This document shows, piece after piece, positions 12,993-18,748 of a stretch of DNA of 18,748 nt. A model generated the notes under the pieces. That model did not search any database and was not told the origin of the DNA. It saw only the letters and a program-made list of their open reading frames with translations. The DNA comes from Chth-196 sp044370935 (GTDB lineage Bacteria; Verrucomicrobiota; Verrucomicrobiia; Chthoniobacterales; Chthoniobacteraceae). The stretch is taken from NCBI GenBank assembly GCA_044370935.1, contig JBILUQ010000051.1, positions 1-18,748 of the forward strand, given 5' to 3'. The translations under genes were made by a program, and so were the position numbers. The first letter of the stretch is position 1. The number at the start of each line of letters is the position of its first letter.

Positions 12993-14330
12993 ATGAAAAT
13001 TCTATCCCGAGCTCTGATTCTGATTACTGCGCATTCGATGGTTCTGCCGTTTTTTGCGGCTGAATCTGTCCCTGCGCCAATTGAGGCGTTTGTGAAAGAA
13101 GCGCTGTCTGGTAATCCTGAGTTAAAATTTTACGAGGCCGAGATTGCGGTCGCCAAAGGGGAGCGCCGCGCCGCGGGCGCTTGGCAAAATCCGGAAATCT
13201 CGACAAAGACCGGCGCCAAAAATGTGCACAGTCTCTCCGGTCAGCCCACTGGCGACGGCTTGGCGTGGCAGGTGACCATGAGCCAGACATTCGAGTTCCC
13301 GGGACGTCTTTCGCTCCGGAAGGCAATTGCCAATCAGCAGATTCAACTTTCGGAACTCGGATTGGAGCAGTTTCGCGCCGCGCTTTCGATGCGTGTCCGG
13401 CTACTAGCGTTCAAGCGCCTTGCTGCGCAGGAGCGTGCTGAGGCGGCGCGAACTGTGGCGGACCGTTTTCAGGATGTCCTTTCTGTGCTTGTTCAACGCG
13501 ACCCAGCAGGAGTGGCTCCTATGCTAGCCACACGCATCATCGAAGCGAGCGGCTTGACTGTGAATAGGCGAGCGGCAGAAGCGAGTCGCGAGCTCTTCAA
13601 TGCAGGAATCGAGCTTAATCAACTGCGCGGACTGCCTGTGGTAGCCACCGTTTCGGTTCAACGCACTCCGATGGTGCTACAGCCTGCGGCAGCGCTTGAG
13701 AAACTGCTCTCTAGCGCGCGGATCAATAACTTTGAGATACGTGCGAGAGCCGCTGAATTGGAACAGCAAGGGTTTAGAGTCCGGTTGAGCGAAAACGAGA
13801 AATGGCCCGCGATTACACTGATGCCTTATGCTGCGGGGGAACGGACCGCGGACCGTCAGCGAGAATACGGAATCGGCTTGAGTATCCCACTGCCAATCAT
13901 CAACAGGAACCAAGGTAATATTGCGGCGAACCAAGCTCGACTGGAGCAGGCGGAGGTTTCGCTAAAAGTTGCGATTCGGGACATGGAGCGCAAGGTGGCC
14001 TCGGCCGCCAACGCATACGAACTGCAGTTGAAGGCAATGGAGAGGTGGCCCGAGGGAGGCGTTGCCAAAATAGCCGAGGCTGCGAAGCTCGCGGATCAGC
14101 ACTACCGGCTGGGGGCTGTGCCGATCAGTACCTATGTGGAGCTCCAGATTCAATATCTTGATGCGGTTGATGCCGTTCTAGCCACACAGTTGGAGGCGAT
14201 GGAGGCGCGGCAGCAGGTTGAGATTCTTGCGGGCATTTCAATGGAGGGTACGGCTCTTTTGTACCGCGAGACGCTTCCAGTGATTCCAAGCGATCCCGCG
14301 GATCGGGCGGGGAAACTTTCAGTCCGTTGA
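12993..14330 (+). CDS. TolC-family outer-membrane efflux channel (CzcC-like)
   Basis: The outer-membrane channel for the second RND pump, 445 residues. A Sec signal ends at PFFAA (cut near residue 23) with no lipobox cysteine, so unlike the channel of the first operon it is not a lipoprotein. The mature protein begins with PIEAFVKEALSGNPELKFYEAEIAVAKGE, the usual first helix of the family; WQNPEI (residues 64-69) and VTMSQTFEFPGRLSLRKAIA (about 94-113) are the heavy-metal OMF signatures, and LSIPLPIINRNQGNIAANQARLEQAE is the second-repeat counterpart, closing with YRLGAVPISTYVELQIQYLDA. No Shine-Dalgarno is seen; the ATG lies in a T-rich stretch. It is followed by the pump after 90 bases. There is no room for an adaptor gene between them, which is unusual. 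Confidence 0.92.
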   Translation: MKILSRALILITAHSMVLPFFAAESVPAPIEAFVKEALSGNPELKFYEAEIAVAKGERRAAGAWQNPEISTKTGAKNVHSLSGQPTGDGLAWQVTMSQTFEFPGRLSLRKAIANQQIQLSELGLEQFRAALSMRVRLLAFKRLAAQERAEAARTVADRFQDVLSVLVQRDPAGVAPMLATRIIEASGLTVNRRAAEASRELFNAGIELNQLRGLPVVATVSVQRTPMVLQPAAALEKLLSSARINNFEIRARAAELEQQGFRVRLSENEKWPAITLMPYAAGERTADRQREYGIGLSIPLPIINRNQGNIAANQARLEQAEVSLKVAIRDMERKVASAANAYELQLKAMERWPEGGVAKIAEAAKLADQHYRLGAVPISTYVELQIQYLDAVDAVLATQLEAMEARQQVEILAGISMEGTALLYRETLPVIPSDPADRAGKLSVR

Positions 14331-14420
14331 TCCGAAGCTAGCAAATCGCGCCAGCGCGGCCATCGATGGATGAGCACGCATCGAGCCTGCACGGCAAAAG
14401 AGTCAGCCAGCACTCCAAAA

Positions 14421-17400
14421 ATGATTAACAACATTCTCGAATTCTCGATGCGTCAACGAGCTGTGGTCTTATTTTGCGCCATCGGCATGCTCGTTTTGGG
14501 ACTCTTCTCCTTGCTGAAGCTTCCGATCGACGCCGTTCCGGATTTGACTGGAATTCAGGTTCAGATCAACACGGAGGTCCCTGCACTCGCCCCCGAGGAA
14601 TCTGAGAAGTCGGTGACCTACCTGATCGAGATCGAAATGCAGGGGTTGCCCGGCGTGAAGGAAATCCGGTCGCTGACAAAATTCGGGCTCTCGCAAGTTA
14701 CGATGAGTTTCGAGGACGGCACCGATATTTATCGGGCGCGTCAACTCGTGGGCGAGCGACTTACCGGGATCCTCAATGAACTGCCGCCGGGGTGCAGTCC
14801 CCGAATGGCGCCGATCAGCACTGGGTTGGGGGAGATTTTTTATTACGGCATCCACTGGCGCGCGGGTGCCCAAGGGCGGCCCCGCAACTTGGCCGAGTCG
14901 CAGATGGCCCTTTACGATGCGCAGGAGTATATCGCGAAGCCTTTGCTGCGTTCGGTGCAGGGCGTCGCCGAAATCAACACCAATGGCGGTTACCTGCGGC
15001 AGTTGATGGTGGAGCCGAGGATTGCTGATTTAACCGCAGCGGGACTCACCGTCGCGGAACTTGCGAATGTGATCCGTCAAAACGTTGAGAACGCAGGTGG
15101 CGGGATTGTAGGAAAAGACGGACAGCAACTGACGATTCGCGCGACAGGCCGAGTGCAATCCATGGATGAAATCTCTGAGCTGCCTGTAAAGTTCGGTGCA
15201 GCAGTGGCTCCGATCCGAGTGCGGGACGTGGCGAATGTAAACATCGGTGCTAAGTATCGGACCGGGGCGTCCACCATGGACGGCGAGGAAATCGTGCTTG
15301 GGACAGTGATGATGTTGTCCGGTCAAAACGCTAGGGTGGTCTGCGAGAGGGTGATTCCGCAGGTGGACGCAGTGCGTAAAAAACTTCCTGAAGGCATGGA
15401 GATCACAGTTGTTTACGACAGGAGGGAGTTGGTGAATCGAACGATCGGCACGGTAAAGCAGAATCTTGCCGAGGGCGCGCTGTTGGTTGTTATCGTGCTC
15501 ATCTCGTTGCTCGGGAATTGGCGGGCGGCGCTGATTGTTTCACTGGCGATTCCGCTGTCGTTTCTTTTTGCGATTACGGGAATGTTTCACTACGAGATAT
15601 CGGGAAATTTGATGAGCCTCGGCGCAGTAGATTTCGGCCTGATCATCGATGGCGCTGTGGTGATGGTGGAGAATATCGTCTGCCAGTTGGCGCACCAACA
15701 ATCGAAGCTTGGACGAAGGCTTAGCGCTGAAGAGCGATCTCGAACGGTGCTCACCGCGAGCAAGCAGGTTGCAAATCCGATGTTTTTCGGGGTGCTGATC
15801 ATCACCCTCGTTTATGTGCCGATCCTTGCGCTGACAGGAATTGAGGGGAAAATGTTCCGCCCGATGGCGCTAACGGTGATGCTTGCGCTCGCTGGGGCGT
15901 TGCTTTTATCGCTAACGCTGATGCCTGTGCTCTCGTCTTACGCGCTTGTGGGCCACATCGAGGAGGAGGACAATTTTCTGATTCGCACTTCGAAGGCGGT
16001 TTACCTTCCTGTGCTCAGGGGGGCGATGCGTTTGCGATGGGTCGTAGCATTCTGTGCGGTGGCGATATTTGTGGGGTCTGTTTTTGTCTTTCAGCGTCTG
16101 GGGGCGGAGTTTGTTCCAAAACTGGACGAAGGCGCGATTACTGCGATGGTTTACCGTGAAGTTGGTACGAGCTTGGAGGAGTCAGTGAGCAGACAGCTCA
16201 GGCTCGAGGCCGCCTTGCGTGAAAAGTTTCCGGAGATCACGCGAGTATTCTGTCGCATCGGCACAAGCGAGGTGGCGACTGACCCGATGCCTCCCGGAGA
16301 AATTGATTTGTATGTGATGTACAAGCCTGTTTCGCAATGGTCGAAAACGGAGGGGCGCGCCACCTCCAAAGCGGAATTGTGCGGTGCCATCGAGGATCTC
16401 ATCAAGGAGCTCGAGCCCACGAGCAACGTGGAGTTTGCACAGCCGATTGAAGCGCGCTTCAACGAGATGCTCGAGGGTAGTAAAAGCGAGCTCTCGGTGA
16501 AGATTTACGGGCAGGATTTCGATGAACTCGAGCGGATTGGCGCGCAGGTTCGTGATATCATCAACTCTGTTAGGGGCGGGGATGCAGATTTCGAGGTCGA
16601 CGGGCGCACTTCGACATTGCTGCTTGAGGTCAAAAGGCAGGAGCTGATGCGTCGTAATATCGCCAATGAAGAGGTCAATCATACCGTGGCTGCAGCACTG
16701 GGAGGTGAACCGGTTGGCGTCATGCTCGAGGGAAACCGCCGCCGGAGTATCGTGGTTCGCTTGCCGGACGATCAGCGCGCGGATTTTGATGTGATCCGCT
16801 CTTTGCCAGTGAGGGTTGGGGATATGGGCTTGCTACCGCTTGGTCAGTTGGTGGATCTGCGCACTGTCAAAACAGTCGAGCCGATCAAACACGAGTCCGG
16901 CCAGAGGAGGATCGGGATCATGGTGGGAGTAGAGGGGCGCGATATGGAGGGTTTTGTTGAGGAAGCAATCGCCAGGATTCGCTCGGAAGTGAAGTTTCCG
17001 CAGGGCTACAGTTTTGAGTTTGGCGGCACCTTTAAGAATCTGAGAGAGGCGCGCGAGCGGCTTGCTGTCGTTGTGCCCAGCGCGCTGCTGTTGATTTTGG
17101 TACTCATCTTCGCGGCATTCCGAAGTCTGCGTCAGACCTTCGTGATCGCCACAGGAATTCCCCTTGCGCTCACGGGTGGAGTGGTTGCGTTGTTGCTGCG
17201 AGGAATGCCTTTCAGTATCACCGCTGCGGTGGGATTCATCGCGCTCAGTGGAGTTGCGGTACTCAACGGTCTTGTGATGATCTCGCATTTCAATCAGCTC
17301 CGCGAGGAGGGCCGCTCTCTCAAGGATGCTGTCTTGGAGGGCGCGCTGTCTCGGTTGCGTCCTGTGCTGATGACCGCCTTAGTTGCGGCGCTCGGATTCA

Positions 17401-17564
17401 TTCCGATGGCGCTCGCGACCGGTGCCGGTGCTGAGGTGCAGCGTCCCCTTGCAACGGTGGTGATTGGGGGAATCCTGAGCTCAACCTTTTTGACCCTCGT
17501 ACTTTTACCGGTCCTTTATGGATGGCTTGAGCGGGATCCGGTAGCCACTTCGCCATCGGCGTGA
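14421..17564 (+). CDS. czcA: CzcA-type heavy-metal RND efflux pump
   Basis: The inner-membrane proton/cation antiporter of the second system, 1047 residues, normal length. It opens with EFSMRQRAVVLFCAIGMLVL (first membrane helix), then PIDAVPDLTGIQVQINTEVP, a hallmark of the HME branch. The proton-relay helix reads DFGLIIDGAVVMVEN with D404, D410 and E417, the same spacing as D402, D408 and E415 of CzcA. The porter segment AQPIEARFNEMLEGSKSELSVKIYG matches CzcA-type pumps and lacks the CusA methionine at that site, pointing to divalent cations such as Zn, Co, Ni or Cd rather than Cu(I) or Ag(I); the ion is inferred. The ATG at 14421 is where homology begins; an ATG at 14370 adds 17 polar residues. 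The stop is doubled (TGA TAG). There is no adaptor gene in this cluster. Confidence 0.94.
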   Translation: MINNILEFSMRQRAVVLFCAIGMLVLGLFSLLKLPIDAVPDLTGIQVQINTEVPALAPEESEKSVTYLIEIEMQGLPGVKEIRSLTKFGLSQVTMSFEDGTDIYRARQLVGERLTGILNELPPGCSPRMAPISTGLGEIFYYGIHWRAGAQGRPRNLAESQMALYDAQEYIAKPLLRSVQGVAEINTNGGYLRQLMVEPRIADLTAAGLTVAELANVIRQNVENAGGGIVGKDGQQLTIRATGRVQSMDEISELPVKFGAAVAPIRVRDVANVNIGAKYRTGASTMDGEEIVLGTVMMLSGQNARVVCERVIPQVDAVRKKLPEGMEITVVYDRRELVNRTIGTVKQNLAEGALLVVIVLISLLGNWRAALIVSLAIPLSFLFAITGMFHYEISGNLMSLGAVDFGLIIDGAVVMVENIVCQLAHQQSKLGRRLSAEERSRTVLTASKQVANPMFFGVLIITLVYVPILALTGIEGKMFRPMALTVMLALAGALLLSLTLMPVLSSYALVGHIEEEDNFLIRTSKAVYLPVLRGAMRLRWVVAFCAVAIFVGSVFVFQRLGAEFVPKLDEGAITAMVYREVGTSLEESVSRQLRLEAALREKFPEITRVFCRIGTSEVATDPMPPGEIDLYVMYKPVSQWSKTEGRATSKAELCGAIEDLIKELEPTSNVEFAQPIEARFNEMLEGSKSELSVKIYGQDFDELERIGAQVRDIINSVRGGDADFEVDGRTSTLLLEVKRQELMRRNIANEEVNHTVAAALGGEPVGVMLEGNRRRSIVVRLPDDQRADFDVIRSLPVRVGDMGLLPLGQLVDLRTVKTVEPIKHESGQRRIGIMVGVEGRDMEGFVEEAIARIRSEVKFPQGYSFEFGGTFKNLREARERLAVVVPSALLLILVLIFAAFRSLRQTFVIATGIPLALTGGVVALLLRGMPFSITAAVGFIALSGVAVLNGLVMISHFNQLREEGRSLKDAVLEGALSRLRPVLMTALVAALGFIPMALATGAGAEVQRPLATVVIGGILSSTFLTLVLLPVLYGWLERDPVATSPSA

Positions 17565-17621
17565 TAGCCGACCTTTTTGTGACGTGTGCCTGTTGAAATG
17601 CGGCGCAGTCTGAAGGCGATT

Positions 17622-18748
17622 TTACGGGACTCTGACGAGGCTCAGCCTGCGCAGATCCATGACTGCTCCGCCGCGTTTTTCCATGGGCCTCACCGCAACG
17701 GTTGTTTTGCCGGCTTGTAGGTCGATGATCCCGATGCGTCTCGGGATGAATCGCTGGAAGTGACCTGTGTCCTCAACGGTGAACTGGGTGCTAGTCCTGC
17801 CCACCTGCACCTCGACGAGTGAGCCTCCTTTTGCGCAGCCCTGCAGTATTTCGATGGCATAGCGGCCGGGGTGAATCACCTCGCACTCCCACTCCGCCCA
17901 GTCGGATGGATCAACCCAGTAGCCAAGCGTGTCTTTGTTGGCCTGTGGCTCGTAGCGGAGTTTGTTGGCGTGCAGGAAGGCGTCTTTTGGTTCGAGCTGA
18001 ATCAGGCCTGCGTTGGGAGAAGGTGCGTTTGGGATGTTGCGGATTTGATCCATTGCGCTCCTCCAATCCAGCATCGTTTGCGCGGTGTCAGATGCGGTGG
18101 CCAGGGGTTCCAAAACTGAGACATCCTTTTGTTGGTAGCAGGCTTCCCAAAGCATCGGTTGGAAGCAAGGGTTTGGTCGGGGCATACTCGCACCAACGCC
18201 GCGGCGCCACTCCTCGAGTTTGCCGCGCATGGCTGCGACTCTGTTTGGTTCGGATGCAGCGATGTTGTTTTTTTCAGAAGGGTCGTCCTTGAGGTTGTAG
18301 AGTTCAAGCCCGCCATCCTCAAACTGTTCGATGAGTTTCCAGTCCTCTTCACGAACAGCGCCAGAAGGGCGTCCTCCTTGGTTGGTGTAGTTAGGCATAT
18401 GCCAGTAGAGGGGGCGCGTGGCGATTGATCCCGCTCCTGTCAACAGTGGGGTGATGCTTGTGTAATCTGAGGGCAGTATCGGAGTGGCGCCCGCGTATTC
18501 GATGAGCGTTGGAGCGATGTCGCCATGCATCACCGGTGTGCTGATCGTGCCGGGTGTGATCTTTTGCGGCCAGCGCACGATCAGCGGACTGCGGATGCCT
18601 CCCTCGTACAGAAAGCCTTTTCCAGCGCGGTAAGGAGAGTTGTGGGTCGCCGGGGTATTCGGGGTTTCAGTGACGTGAAGCCCGCCATTATCGGAGCAGA
18701 AAATGACGATGGTTTTCTCCTTGAGATGTAGCGCGTCGAGTTTTGCCA
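17622..18748 (-). CDS. Sulfatase, C-terminal part with an added beta-sandwich module, cut by the right edge
   Basis: The minus-strand frame enters from the right edge and gives the last 374 residues of a type I sulfatase, an alkaline-phosphatase-fold ester hydrolase that is normally exported. Visible motifs: TIVIFCSDNGG, whose Asp-Asn pair helps bind the catalytic calcium, YRAGKGFLYEGGIRSPLIVRWP, the signature helix-loop before the C-terminal subdomain, and EDWKLIEQFEDGGLELYNLKDDP, the usual end of the sulfatase domain. The catalytic Cys/Ser-x-Pro-x-Arg lies outside the window. After it come about 220 residues, the last 100 of which (from WAEWECEVIHPGRYAIEI through the final LRRLSLVRV) look like a beta-sandwich carbohydrate-binding module, as in many marine Verrucomicrobiota enzymes. 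It converges on the RND pump with 57 bases between. The sugar substrate is unknown. Confidence 0.92.
   Translation of the reverse strand, partial: AKLDALHLKEKTIVIFCSDNGGLHVTETPNTPATHNSPYRAGKGFLYEGGIRSPLIVRWPQKITPGTISTPVMHGDIAPTLIEYAGATPILPSDYTSITPLLTGAGSIATRPLYWHMPNYTNQGGRPSGAVREEDWKLIEQFEDGGLELYNLKDDPSEKNNIAASEPNRVAAMRGKLEEWRRGVGASMPRPNPCFQPMLWEACYQQKDVSVLEPLATASDTAQTMLDWRSAMDQIRNIPNAPSPNAGLIQLEPKDAFLHANKLRYEPQANKDTLGYWVDPSDWAEWECEVIHPGRYAIEILQGCAKGGSLVEVQVGRTSTQFTVEDTGHFQRFIPRRIGIIDLQAGKTTVAVRPMEKRGGAVMDLRRLSLVRVP

Noticed and set aside
14370..14420. Earlier ATG for the CzcA-type pump
   Set aside because: The extra 17 polar residues precede the conserved pump N-terminus, and family members begin at the later methionine.
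1..18748. CRISPR array, insertion sequence, integrase or attachment site
   Set aside because: No regularly spaced repeats, transposase or recombinase motifs, or terminal inverted repeats were found.

Overview
The window looks like a piece of chromosome from a Gram-negative, polysaccharide-degrading bacterium, most likely of the Verrucomicrobiota (Opitutae-like). The reasons are a sulfatase with a C-terminal accessory module, a Tat-exported FAD oxidoreductase, many outer-membrane and periplasmic proteins, moderately high GC, and an almost complete lack of Shine-Dalgarno sequences before the start codons. The phylum is inferred from gene style; no marker gene is present.

Layout from left to right: (1) the first codons of a minus-strand gene cut by the left edge; (2) about 440 bases without a gene, ending in a perfect 10-bp hairpin; (3) a GNAT acetyltransferase; (4) a tight three-gene operon for a tripartite heavy-metal RND efflux system (outer-membrane lipoprotein channel, compact periplasmic adaptor, inner-membrane pump), with a 22-bp near-palindrome just before its first start codon; (5) a 581-aa secreted protein of unknown function; (6) a minus-strand Tat-exported FAD oxidoreductase; (7) a 454-base divergent gap with a good -10 box and a C9 tract; (8) a fumarylacetoacetate-hydrolase-family enzyme; (9) a second efflux locus: beta-barrel outer-membrane protein, small histidine-containing exported protein, structured leader, TolC-type channel and CzcA-type RND pump, but no adaptor gene; (10) the C-terminal 374 residues of a minus-strand sulfatase cut by the right edge.

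The main theme is metal or small-cation efflux. Two heavy-metal RND pumps of different subtypes lie within about 8 kb of each other. The first has its own channel and adaptor. The second has a channel and two accessory envelope proteins but no adaptor, so it may borrow the compact adaptor of the first system or one encoded elsewhere. Neither pump shows the CusA-type methionine signature where it can be judged by eye; the second keeps the Asp/Asp/Glu triad of CzcA-like divalent-cation pumps. The genes between and after (FAD oxidoreductase, FAH-family hydrolase, sulfatase) fit sugar or sulfated-polysaccharide catabolism and are probably unrelated to efflux.

No CRISPR array, insertion sequence, integrase, rRNA or convincing tRNA was seen.
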